A stretch of DNA of 64,000 bases from Agrypnia vestita (Eukaryota; Arthropoda; Insecta; Trichoptera; Phryganeidae): assembly GCA_016648135.1 (NCBI GenBank), contig JADDOH010002659.1, positions 1-64,000 on the forward strand, read 5' to 3'. Under the pieces are notes generated by a model. The model was not told where the DNA came from. It was given only the letters and a program-made list of their open reading frames with translations, and ran no database searches. The translations under genes were made by a program, and so were the position numbers. The stretch's first letter is position 1, and the number at the start of each line of letters is the position of its first letter. Below are positions 21,905-31,324 of the stretch, piece after piece.

Positions 21905-22678
21905 TTATTATTATTATTTTATTTTTTATATTTATTTAACATTTGTTCTTATTTTTACATCTCAGACCCACAAAAAATCACATTGACATTTGTCTGTAGG
22001 TACATCATTATGTAAATATATATTTAAATGATAGTTACCAGAATACATACATATGAATTAAATACATAAATCTTATAAACTCAAATACAAAATCAACAAT
22101 ACAAGAAACAATACAAAGGATTACCAAAATCAAAGTAAGTCTCTTTTATTTAGTAATATTTTCATTAATTCTCTCTTTTGCCCTTTTTTATTAATGTCCT
22201 TTTTGGCACGACATGGGATTTTATTAAATATTTTTGGTATGACATATTTTAATGTTCTTTGTCCACACTTATTTTCGACCTTCGGTATTCGTAATCCTTC
22301 TTTAACCGTAAATCTGGTACTGTGTTTATTAATCAATCTATGCTCGTATGTCCCATCTTCATGTTATCGTGTAATTAGTTTGTACCACAAAATAGCATTA
22401 ATTGGCATAGAGCCTTGTTTCTTGAAAATTTCACGTATATCTTTAGTAGCACTTTCTTTATTTATTAATTTGATTGCCGAATTTTGAATATTTTCAATTT
22501 TTCTAATATTAGTTTTGCAAGATAGACCCCAACTAGTTATTCCATACCTTATTACCAATTCCGCTAAAGATTGATATATGGTTTTCATAGTCTGTATCTG
22601 TTTTAAGAATTTTAATTTTACCTGTGAAAGTCCTATTGTCAATTTTTTTTGCTGTGCTGGTATACGGTCGATAGTCAT
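21905..22678 (-). pseudogene. LINE reverse transcriptase C-terminal and 3' UTR relic
   Basis: On the minus strand, 22678-22364 reads IYQSLAELVIRYGITSWGLS, then IENIQNSAIKLINKESATKD. A second piece, 22336-22130, reads HSTRFTVKEGLRIPKVE, then PKIFNKIPC. These are the thumb-side and tail blocks of LINE reverse transcriptases (YYAL-ESVI-YGI--WG, IQ---K-I, H-TR, the P--FN-LP block). One frameshift joins the two pieces. The plus-strand T-rich start at 21905 would be the A-rich tail. Confidence 0.6.
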
Positions 22679-22679
22679 A

Positions 22680-23335
22680 TTGGATACTTATTTAGTTGTT
22701 GACTGTTGATACGATAACGTTTTTTATGCTCAGCGATTTTATACTAACGGAAAAAAATTAGACAAAAATTTCCGGCCAGAAACATTAAAGTTCTACTGTC
22801 TCTCAGAATTAACACGTCTAAAAATTTGAGAGGAATTTGGTGAGGAATCTTAGGCTGAAAACGTATCATTGACGCGTAGTTCCTGTAAAATTGAGACTAA
22901 AATTACTTATATAGCTTGCTCAACATAACTTGGCGTGCGGCGAATTCTGAACTAAAATCCGCCCCGCCCGCACCCGGCGGTAACCCCTTGCCCTGTCATT
23001 CAGTTCATTCTCGTCTTTGAGCGCGAGCTGTGTCATCTTGATTACCAATGTACACTGAATTATTATGTCCAAAACATCGTAAACAGTCTGGGATGGTGCA
23101 AGAACAATTGCCAATGAAGTATTAAAGTTTTGCGAAGCTGAAAAAGCGAATAATGGATCGATATTACCGTCTGACAGTTTGACAGATAGAACGGCCGCCA
23201 TGACTATTTCTTTGTGGCTTCTTTAGTGCTGCCCGACCAAATTTCTGTATTTAATACGTCACCGGTCACCGGACATTCTGTACATTATGTATTGTGTAAT
23301 AAATTTACACCCTGGCAACTTCTGTTACGCGATAG
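22680..23335. other. Possible host 5' exon; otherwise unassigned
   Basis: A GC-richer stretch. A minus-strand frame at 23201-22920 begins in a good context with MAAVLSVKLSDGNIDPLFAF and runs for 93 codons, with a GTAATA donor-like site after the first dozen codons. No domain was recognised, so a gene is not claimed. Confidence 0.3.
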
Positions 23336-23336
23336 G

Positions 23337-23430
23337 AACGCCCTCCCTCGCACGCCTAGTTATAGTGGTACGTCTGTACCATCACGATGTTTCCCCGTGG
23401 GGGTAGGCAGAGATTTTATTTCACATCATC
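23337..23430 (-). pseudogene. LINE 3' tail relic (family Q)
   Basis: Minus strand: TCTCTGCCTACCCCCACGGG followed by GAAACATCGTGATGG, the conserved tail seen at 52370-52403. Confidence 0.45.
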
Positions 23431-23459
23431 GAAAGTAACCTAAACTGTTTATTCATTCC

Positions 23460-23615
23460 ACTTCGCTGAAAGTCACACTTCTCGGCGATACTTGTTTGAA
23501 GTAGGAAATGTGATATTTGAAGTGTGAAGTTGGAAGTGTGGAATTTGAAGTGTGAATTATGCACTAAATTGTAATGAAGTACTCGGTACAGAGCTGACCC
23601 ATCGCTTCTCCATAT
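23460..23615 (-). repeat. CACTTCAAAT-rich repeat, hAT-like end
   Basis: On the minus strand it begins GCGATGGGTCAGCTCTGTAC, like 2163-2180, and continues with CACACTTCAAAT-type units. Confidence 0.4.
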
Positions 23616-23677
23616 AAAAGAAGATTACAAAAATGTTAATAGAATGAGAAAATAATACCAAAGTTAATCCTGGTTAT

Positions 23678-23933
23678 TCTATACCAATCCCAATTTTGAT
23701 AATTTCGTTGTCTGTCCATCCGTCTGTCCGTCTGTCTGCCTGTCTTTCTGTACCGTAACTTCATGTAACGCCCCTAACTTTTTTATAAAAACCTTTTTTC
23801 CATTTTTCTTTATTTTTTATTTTTCATTATATTTTTTTTTCTTCGTTTTTATTATTTTTTATAAATAAATAAATACTTATTCTTTAGAAACCGACATGTA
23901 AAAGTACCGTCATTTTTGACGGGTTACAGCTAG
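23678..23933 (+). mobile_element. Helitron-like element H1, short copy
   Basis: It begins TCTATACCAATCCC with GATAATTTCGTTGTCTGTCC and ends with the hairpin CCGTCATTTTTGACGG followed by GTTACAGCTAG. A subterminal hairpin about ten bases before CTAG is the Helitron 3' signature. The same ends occur at 29163-29655 and 56296-57056. Confidence 0.65.
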
Positions 23934-24304
23934 TTCTTGTATTAAAAGGCGTTCAAATATAAAAGCATCGTTATAGCAGATTATGATATCCTACATTAGC
24001 AAAACCGAGTCGTTTTGCGAGGGAGCGGCTCTAGGTTATCAGAAAGCACTCTACGCTCATTAATACTGAGTGGCCCAATTCTACCACGTGCTTATACTTA
24101 AAACCTTAAGCATTGGCCGACCAGCCAACCTAATGGCACATCGCGTGAATTACCACTGTAATACTGGTAACATTGAACATGGTCTTGAATGGTTAGGATT
24201 ATTGGCGAATGTTTGGCGAGGCGGGCGAAATTTGGGACTTCTTTCATAGCTTCTCTCACATTTTTTGAAATATATTTTTGTACGGAAAGGTAACAAATAA
24301 AATT
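23934..24304. other. No recognised feature
   Basis: No motif or repeat partner was recognised between the Helitron end and the LINE 3' UTR relic. Confidence 0.4.
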
Positions 24305-24380
24305 ATTTATTTATTTATATACTATTTATTTAACGCCCTTATCGGCTTTTACAAAATATACAAAATATTAATTTAAATAT
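24305..24380 (-). mobile_element. LINE 3' UTR end (minus)
   Basis: On the minus strand: GTAAAAGCCGATAAGGGCGT followed by TAAATA units, as at 26020 and 63400. These are tails of one LINE family. Confidence 0.5.
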
Positions 24381-24389
24381 ATATAATAG

Positions 24390-24622
24390 AATTGTGTAAA
24401 TTTAAATTGCTGTTAAAGATTCAACTGCATATAATGGATTTGTGTAAATTTAGATTGCAGTTAAAAAGATTCAAGTACATCTTATAGATTTGTGTAAATT
24501 AAAGAGAAGTTTAAGTAGTAAGAAGAAAATGATTTAAGTAGGAAGAAGAACAAGAAATAGATTACAGTTAAAAAGATTCAAGTACATCTTATAGATTTGT
24601 GTAAATTAAAAAGAGATTTAAT
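24390..24622 (+). repeat. Imperfect tandem repeats of 50-65 bp
   Basis: GATTTGTGTAAATT recurs about four times, along with AGATTCAAGTACATCTTATA (twice) and GTTAAAAAGATTCAA. They adjoin the LINE tail. Confidence 0.6.
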
Positions 24623-24659
24623 ATTTGATATTACAGTTTTATGACATTTTTTATTGCGA

Positions 24660-24699
24660 TAATATTTTTATACGTCATTAATGACGTATAAAAATATTA
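24660..24699. repeat. Perfect 40-bp palindrome
   Basis: The left half TAATATTTTTATACGTCATT is the exact reverse complement of the right half. There is no spacer, so it can form a cruciform. Confidence 0.9.
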
Positions 24700-24764
24700 G
24701 CGCTGTTGCATGGATAGGGAGTTTATAAATATTATATCTCGGGATCGTGACTGTGGCATTCAAA

Positions 24765-25165
24765 TGAAACACTTAAAATTAATTTAAGTTTTATTAAGTG
24801 CGCTGCACACGAATTTAATCGGAGCAATTTTCTTAAATTCGCTCTATATGTTTCTAGAATACATCACACTTTCATTCACTAAATCTTCGCTGCACTTTTT
24901 ATCACTCCCGAACAACTTGCCTCGCTCAGCTTCGAACTAGAAAACTTTTCGTTCGTCGGTAGGTACTTTCTTGGTTTACTATTACCGGAATCACACACCC
25001 GCCAGCAATACACGCCGCATGGTTAAACCTGTGTCGTGTATGTAATAGCCCGCTGTTAATTCCGACAGATATTTCGCAGAAATTCTCATTCTCATTTCCA
25101 GAAACCAGTGGACTGCTCGAGAGATTTCGATAGTGCGTCGTTTCTTCAGATTCGACATCTTATGA
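24765..25165 (-). mobile_element. LTR, family 2 (minus orientation)
   Basis: On the minus strand, GCGGCGTGTATTGCTGGCGG, TGTGTGATTCC, AGTACCTACCGACGAACGAA and TTCTAGAAACAT match the plus-strand copy at 31325-31790 in the same order. No internal region adjoins it. It ends near AGTGTTTCATTTGAATGCCA. Confidence 0.55.
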
Positions 25166-26014
25166 CAATATATTCAAAGAATTATTTATAGGTAGATTGT
25201 TTCTGAAACAATTTAGTTTAGAAGATGAATTGTAAGAAAATTAATTGACCGATTAACGAATAATTTATATGATTAATTACATGAATTGTAAGAAAATTAA
25301 TTGACCGGTTAACGAATAATTTATATTAATTAACGATTATCGATTAATTTGTATTAGTATTTTTAAAAAATCATGCCACATCTTTATACAATTACGTAAA
25401 TCCCGCAAAGTAGAGAAAATTTCTTCAGTTTTTAAATATCGTTCGTGTGGTAATTAATTGCCTGAATTAGTTAGTGTTATTTTAGAAAAAATATATGTTT
25501 GCAAAATAGAAATAATTAAATGGTCAGTATTTGAATAAAATTATCGGTATTTTAATTAAAATTAAAATTAAAAATTAAAATTATCAGTAAGTAAAACAAA
25601 TTGTCAGTATATTCTAATCAATTGTCATTTGGGCAGTATTACATTTAAATAGTCAATATAATAAATTAATGATCAGAATATACTGACTATTAATTTATGT
25701 ATACTGACCATTTTATCAGAATACTGACTATTTAATTAATAAAATAGAAGCCTATTTAAAATATATTGAATTAAACGATTTAATTTTTATTTCATATCGT
25801 TCCATACAAAAGTGTGATACAAAATGTACAACAAAATAAACGAGAAAAAGTACTTATTGCAGCTCAATTGAACTCGAATTGCCAGACAATCGCTATTATT
25901 AAGTAATGTACTGAAACTATTCTATTTGAAGGCTCTGGCCACAATGGTGCCTCATTGGGTAACGAAAATTGACAATTGTGCTCGAAAGAAAAATATATAT
26001 CGCATTGGCGTACA
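25166..26014. other. Short tandem duplication and a GTCAGTAT cluster, no gene
   Basis: A duplication of about 45 bp (AAGAAAATTAATTGACCG, then TTAACGAATAATTTATAT) lies at 25228-25330. From 25520 to 25735, GTCAGTAT-like octamers occur in both orientations. Confidence 0.45.
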
Positions 26015-26148
26015 ACATTATTTATTTATTTATTAATCAACGCCCTAGTGAGCTTTTACAGTACAAGAAAATAACAAAGATTTTTATATACCTTTTATAG
26101 TAAATAAAACACGTTTTATTGTAAATAATAAAAAAATAATAATAGAAA

Positions 26149-26446
26149 CGGTTAATTCTGGCGTCCATCTAGCTGCAGGATCGCAAAGCAATTTGTGCCT
26201 ACCGTATCAGAAAAAGTGGATTGCTCTAAAAATGGATAATAAATGTTAATAAATTAATAAAATGAGACTTACAGATAAAATCGATATATTCACGGAAATA
26301 TACAAGGCTTCTATAGCGTAATTGGATAACGCGCCTGCCCCAGAAAGGGGGAGATCCGCGGTTCGAATCCCGGTAGCAGCCGAATATTTTTTCCTGGATT
26401 TGATTTTTCTGTAAGTCTTTCTAATTAAGTCATTAATTTGGTTTTG
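26149..26446 (+). mobile_element. tRNA-like cassette element, copy 1 (SINE)
   Basis: It begins CGGTTAATTCTGGCGTCCAT and ends CATTAATTTGGTTTT. Both borders are fixed by comparison with the uninterrupted LINE copy at 63.5 kb. The tRNA-like core lies in the middle, flanked by an imperfect inverted repeat (GACTTACAGATAAAATC on the left, GATTTTTCTGTAAGTC on the right). Confidence 0.65.
26306..26381 (+). ncRNA. tRNA-like core with A and B boxes
   Basis: The A-box TAGCGTAATTGG and B-box GGTTCGAATCC (26360-26370) are intact. The acceptor ends GGCTTCT and AGCAGCC pair at six of seven positions. The anticodon arm does not fold well, so it is a SINE promoter head rather than a tRNA gene. Confidence 0.6.
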
Positions 26447-26589
26447 AAATAAAACATATTTAAGATAAATTAACAATATAAAATATAATATAAATGTAAC
26501 AATAGAGAAAAATAAAGATAATTAAACCAATATACCAGATAAATAAGCTAAGAAGATAAAATTGAGGACTTAATTCTAGTGAACATAGA

Positions 26590-26785
26590 TGAAGGATTTA
26601 TAAATGGCAATTGAAATTGTAGCCAGTGGACATGGACAGTGACAGACTCGTGTATACAGCAGCTAATGAAATCCCCTCTGGACAATGCCCACCGGGAAGA
26701 CCACCGAAGAGATGGAGGGATAGCTGGACCTCGTCATCCCAGGAGGCGTAGTTTTCTGTACCATAAATCAACAGATCTAATAAAA
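26590..26785 (+). pseudogene. LINE family P 3' end heading a tandem array
   Basis: In frame it reads DRLVYTAANEIPSGQC, then GRPPKRWRDSWTSSSQEA and TAG, followed by a 35-base 3' UTR (TTTTCTGTACC ... ATCTAATAAAA). It is the same family as 52490-53060 and 36500-36815. It is 5'-truncated and joins the 97-bp array directly. Confidence 0.65.
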
Positions 26786-27775
26786 TGACCGGAAAGACCA
26801 CTGAAGAGATATAGTGATAGCTGGACCTCGTCATCCCAGGAGGCGTAGTTTTCTGTACCATAAATCAACAGATCTAATTAAATGACCGGAAAGACCACTG
26901 AAGAGATATAGTGATAGTTGGAGCTCGTCATCCCAGGAGGCGTAGTTTTCTGTACCATAAATCAACAGATCTAATAAAATGACCGGAAAGACCACTGAAG
27001 AGATATAGTGATAGCTGGACCTCGTCATCCCAGGAGGCGTAGTTTTCTGTACCATAAATCAACAGATCTAATTAAATGACCGGAAAGACCACTGAAGAGA
27101 TATAGTGATAGTTGGACCTCGTCATCCCAGGAGGCGTAGTTTTCTGTACCATAAATCAACAGATCTAATAAAATGACCGGAAAGACCACTGAAGAGACAT
27201 AGTGATAGCTGGACCTCGTCATCCCAGGAGGCGTAGTTTTCTGTACCATAAATCAACAGATCTAATAAAATGACCGGAAAGACCACTGAAGAGACATAGT
27301 GGATAGCTGGAACCTCGTCATCCCAGGAGGCGTAGTTTTCTGTACCATAATCACAGATCAGATCTAATAAAATACCCAGACCGTGAAGATCCTAATGACC
27401 GGAAGACCACTGAAGATAGTGATAGCTGGACCTCGTCCCCAGGAGGCGTAGTTTTCTGTACCATAAATCAACAGATCTAATAAAATGACCGGAAAGACCA
27501 CTGAAGAGATATAGTGATAGCTGGACCTCGTCATCCCAGGAGGCGTAGTTTTCTGTACCATAAATCAACAGATCTAATAAAATGACCGGAAAGACCACTG
27601 AAGAGACATAGTGATAGCTGGACCTCGTCATCCCAGGAGGCGTAGTTTTCTGTACCATAAATCAACAGATCTAATAAAATGACCGGAAAGACCACTGAAG
27701 AGACATAGTGATAGCTGGACCTCGTCATCCCAGGAGGCGTAGTTTTCTGTACCATAAATCATCCGATCTAATAAA
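26786..27775 (+). repeat. Tandem array of ten further 97-bp LINE 3' ends
   Basis: Each unit starts TGACCGGAAAGACCACTGAA, codes for the last 20 or so LINE residues (RPLKRYSDSWTSSSQEA and stop), and ends with the LINE 3' UTR. The period is 97 bp over most of the array, and neighbouring units differ by only one or a few bases. One unit near 27350-27420 is longer and rearranged. With the parent end there are 11 copies of the GTAGTTTTCTGTACC junction. Confidence 0.9.
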
Positions 27776-28420
27776 AAAAATAAGAAGAACTGTTATTGAG
27801 AAATTCTTTACTCCGAATTTTTACCAATTTACGTACACGGATGGTAAAATAAAAATTGTAATTAATATTTCGAGGTCCTTTCCTGAATGTACATCATTTC
27901 AAAGCGAATACTTCCCATTTCAATGCTGCTAACTACGGGAGGCCGAAAGCGACAAGCTAAGCCAATCCAACCCCTATTCACGGACAATTAACTACCCCAT
28001 CAACCAGCTCCTAGTAAGGACATAGAAGTGTATCCTGTTGTTTGACTGGACCAAATCAGGCGCGACGGGGTGACTACCTACTCTCATATTTATTTCAAAT
28101 TAAAAATATCCTAAATATTATTTTAAAATACGTAAATTGATAAAATAAGAAAGATACGTAACTACTGACAATTTTACAATAAGTGATTGTAATATTTTTG
28201 TATCACTTTTTTATTACTCTCAAGGATTGAAGAAAAATCAATTAATTTTGTGAAATGCTAAAAAGCTAGCAAGCAGCATTTGTAAACTATGTTCCAACAC
28301 GTATTCCTAAACCCCGCAAATGAAAGAAATTTATAAATTTTAATATTAAAGGTTTTCCTTATTAAATCGAATATTGACCTATATTTTATTACAGATTGAC
28401 CTATTAGCCTGAAATGTGTT
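27776..28420. other. No recognised feature
   Basis: GC-richer around 27930-28075, without a recognisable open frame. Confidence 0.4.
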
Positions 28421-28424
28421 CTTG

Positions 28425-29150
28425 TGTACTGTGTTCTTGAAAAATTTGAACAAACTCAAAATATTCTAGTATATTATAGATGTCTCACAGAGACGTTTTT
28501 ATATGGGAATGTAGGTATCGAAGGCTTTTTGAGTGTCCGTAGGACCTATCGTATGGCTGGATTTCTTACTCAAGGTATCGTTAACTATAATTCCACCCAT
28601 GATAGACTACCACGTCTATCAAATCTTTGAAGTTGTATGTATTTGTTTAATATGTACGCTTTGTGTATTATATGTGTGTTGTATTTTAACTACCGCCACC
28701 TGTATTTGAAAATTTTGTCATTCCCATAATCTAATACAGATGTCGCCATTGTTAATGAGATATCTATGTTTCTATTACTGTTTTAAAAGCAGTATTATTT
28801 ATAAATATATTATATATGTGGGGTATAAAAGCAAACGCAGCAATATCCAAAAAATTAAAAAATCGTTTCGAATGTAATCACCTAGGATTACTAATTTCAG
28901 ATGTACTGAATTCTAGATTTTATGTATCTATCCATTCCAAAATCATGTTTTCTTTAAATTTATGTGCTGTATTTGCTATTAAATTTTGAATTCAGTACAT
29001 TATCAATCATGAATCCTCGATGACGGCATTAAATTTTTTTTGAACATTGCTACCTTTGCTTTTTTACCCCACATATATAACATGCTTCCGAATTATTAAC
29101 AGATATACTAGAACACGCCTAAAAATTATTTCAATTTTTTAAACTCCTTT
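28425..29150 (-). mobile_element. MITE-like repeat G, copy with a nested MITE
   Basis: Its terminal repeat AGATGTCTCACAGAGACG lies at 28478. On the minus strand it then follows the 58.7-59.16 kb copy closely (GATTATGGGAATGACAAA, ATAGATATCTCATT). The family M MITE at 28812-29087 interrupts it. The outer flank GTGTTCTTGAAAAATTTGAA is shared with 58677-58700, so the terminal repeats may extend about 60 bp further. Confidence 0.6.
28812..29087. mobile_element. MITE family M, copy 1 (276 bp)
   Basis: The ends GTGGGGTATAAAAGCAAA and, inverted, GTGGGGTAAAAAAGCAAA are flanked by TATATA. The internal block TTATGTATCTATCC is kept in the second copy at 59455-59697. No coding capacity. Confidence 0.7.
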
Positions 29151-29267
29151 TTAGACCAGTTTTTATACTCCAATCTCAATTATAATAATTTCGTTGTCTG
29201 TCTGTCAGTCCGTCCGTCCGCGTAACTTCGTGAAACGGCCGTGATTTCAACAAATTAAAAACGGCCG

Positions 29268-29330
29268 CAGATGGGGTTTGAACCCCGGGCAATCAAACTC
29301 GAACGCCGAGATGCCACCACCGTATGTGTG
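29268..29330 (-). ncRNA. tRNA-like segment inside Helitron H1 (minus)
   Basis: On the minus strand GGTGGTGGCATCTCGG (A-box-like) precedes GGGGTTCAAACCCC (B-box arm). It is truncated and not a complete tRNA. Confidence 0.4.
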
Positions 29331-29418
29331 GGATGTTTGAAAAATAGACTACACATATAAAACTTAGCAAAGACGCGAACAGTTGATTAATAAACGATAT
29401 CTTCGCAACCTGTGGCGT

Positions 29419-29490
29419 CTTCTACTATGATGTAGTGGTAAGAGTATCTGATTCCCACCCGGGGAGCTCGGGTTCGATTACCGGTTCCGT
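29419..29490 (+). ncRNA. tRNA-like segment inside Helitron H1 (plus)
   Basis: ATGATGTAGTGGTAAGAG (A-box) and GGGTTCGATTACC (B-box) are properly spaced. The acceptor stem is weak, so it is read as a SINE-like head. Confidence 0.45.
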
Positions 29491-29655
29491 GAAAAAAATT
29501 AACATTTTATTTAGGTGTCTATATTATTTATAATATTTATTGTTTAAGAAATTTTTTTCCAAAAATTTTTTTGATTTTATTTGTTATTATATAAATAAAT
29601 ACTCCTTAGGAACCGACAAGTAAAAGTTCCGTAATTTTTGACGGGTTACAGCTAG

Positions 29656-30404
29656 TATATTTATAATACTTGAGTATGTACAAAATTTTCAAAAACACAA
29701 TACTGGATTTTATCTTTATGGAGACATCATTAATTGTAATTTTCTCCTTCTTTATTGCTTCGGAAATCCGGTAAAACTTGTCGGCTTCCAGATATTCTAT
29801 TGGTTTACAGGTATTTCATGCGATAACAGTTCGGTTACAACACAAAAGGAATAATGTTCACTTCACGGTGGCTGCGTAGTAAGAGAAGGTAGATAAAATA
29901 GCGCCTCTTTGACATATTCCTCATACGGACAGACGTTCATTTCGATACGTTACATTAATCAAGACATATTATGGATGTCTCATAGAGGCTAAAGCACTTC
30001 TAAAAAGAATAGTAATAAAAGAGACATATAACATATATTGATTAATAATATCCCTCATGGCGTAAAATATATAAAAAAAGTCTTTATGTAAAGGATTTAA
30101 AAATTAGAAGAAATGTTGCTTGTAAGGTTGCATACTATTTTTATCTATGGAAATACAGGCTTGTAGGCTGTGGGCCAACCCTGAGGGCGGGGTTGAAGGG
30201 TTGGGAATGTAAGGGGAACACCTCCCTTTAGAAGAGAAGAAAGCAAAGTATAAAATGATTATTCACGGGCACGCTGGAAGGGGTCTAAATCCTTCCATTA
30301 GTTTAACATCTCATTTAAATTCCAAACCTCAATAATACACCCCTTTGGTAGTGGTCAGAAGTGTTAATTTTTAATTAAGTCCAAAACCTTATTATTTTTA
30401 AATT
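29656..30404. other. Fragment of repeat G; otherwise nothing recognised
   Basis: GGATGTCTCATAGAGGCTAAAG at 29974 resembles a G terminal repeat without its partner. Confidence 0.4.
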
Positions 30405-30450
30405 AATAAAACTACGTTAGCTAGACACCAATTATATTTATTTTCGAATC

Positions 30451-30490
30451 CAACCAGGTTTCGCTACAACCGTAGCTTCTTCAGGGAGAA
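30451..30490 (-). ncRNA. Hammerhead-like module, left arm (degenerate)
   Basis: On the minus strand CTGAAGA, A, the stem GCTAC-GGTT-GTAGC, then GAAAC and CTGG. A potential stem I is interrupted by three unpaired bases, so activity is doubtful. Confidence 0.4.
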
Positions 30491-30669
30491 TCTTAACTGC
30501 CTAAAAATTATATGCACTTATTTTAATTATTATTATTATTGTCCACTTTTAAATATGTTCCCTCTTAATAGTAATATTCCCTGCGAAATCCCACCCCCTA
30601 CCCCCACTATTGGCACTCCGTCCTTTCACACTAGTATATAAGCAAATAATTTTTAGGCAGTTAAGATTC

Positions 30670-30710
30670 TCCCTGAAGAAGCTACGGTTGTAGCGAAACC
30701 TGGTTGAATT
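30670..30710 (+). ncRNA. Hammerhead-like module, right arm (degenerate)
   Basis: Same sequence as the left arm, in plus orientation. CTGAAGA lies at 30673-30679, stem II at 30681-30694, and GAAAC at 30695-30699. Confidence 0.4.
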
Positions 30711-30945
30711 TGAAAATAAAGTTAAATTTATTTATTTAATTATAATGTCTCACCACCAAGTGTTTGCTTCCTTCGAAAATTCTTATTATTTTGTTTTTGC
30801 TAAAACCGGCAATGTTTTGCTTTGCTAGACATCACTACATATATTGCCACGATATTGTACTCAAAAAAAATTACACGAGACGCAACTCGAACTGTAAAAA
30901 TGGCGAATGGATAGAAACAAAGGAATGAATCTGGCCTACCTTTTT

Positions 30946-31104
30946 TTGTGCAGTTGGACGCCTTTGTACGCAGCCTCGACTTCTATAGTCAAGAAGGAGA
31001 CTGCTTTGCAACCATGCTGGATCCAGGATTTGCGAACTTCATATTTAGCCTTGGTGACGGGTTTAATAGCGACGTGCATAGAAAAGCACGGTGCTGACCG
31101 CTAG
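30946..31104 (+). pseudogene. Short coding-like fragment, possibly hAT-derived
   Basis: A plus-strand frame reads DAFVRSLDFYSQEGDCFATM then LDPGFANFIFS before a TGA. The A-T-x-LDP-F block recalls the LDPRFK segment of hAT transposases, but the match is short and other readings are possible. Confidence 0.25.
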
Positions 31105-31324
31105 CACACTTATCAGATAACTGTTCCGGCTATGTCTAGTAACTCTGTATCGACGGGCGCTAGGCTCAGTATGGCTAGAGGAGGACAAAGAGATGGGAAG
31201 GGAGGGCGGATAAAAAGAGATGGAACACGTTAGTGTTATAAGTTAACATTCGAGTTGCGTATCAAACCAGGATAACATAATATAAGATATACGTCAACAA
31301 GTATTCTATACCTTTAACACTAAA

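Larger units (their letters stand above)
26015..26590 (-). mobile_element. LINE 3' UTR relic split by a SINE-like insertion
   Basis: 26015-26148 and 26447-26560 together match the continuous copy at 63400-63700 (AACGCCCTAGTGAGCTTTTA, AACACGTTTT, ACATATTTAAGATAAAT, ACCAATATACCAGATAAAT). The 298-bp insert between them is the tRNA-like cassette element. Confidence 0.6.
29163..29655 (+). mobile_element. Helitron-like element H1, copy carrying tRNA-like sequences
   Basis: The start (ATAATTTCGTTGTCTGTC) and end (TTTTTGACGGGTTACAGCTAG without the last base pairings changed) match 23678-23933. The interior differs and contains two tRNA-like segments in opposite orientations. Confidence 0.6.
30405..30740. 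mobile_element. Short foldback element with ribozyme-like modules at both ends
   Basis: The arms 30438-30510 and 30643-30715 are near-perfect inverted copies (CTGCCTAAAAATTAT and the CTGAAGA...GAAACCTGG block). A C- and A-rich centre (CCCACCCCCTACCCCC) lies between. It resembles a PLE reduced to two inverted ends. Confidence 0.6.

Noticed and set aside
26306..26381. Functional tRNA gene
   Set aside because: A and B boxes are good, but the anticodon arm does not fold, and the same core recurs with a fixed SINE tail.
26598..27755. Many overlapping minus-strand open frames reading MVQKTTPPGMTRSSYHY
   Set aside because: They are the antisense of the tandem LINE 3' end. The sense frame ends in the genuine LINE stop codon in each unit.
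26786..27775. Regular repeats could suggest a CRISPR array
   Set aside because: Units are 97 bp with no unique spacers, they derive from a LINE 3' end, and the DNA is eukaryotic.
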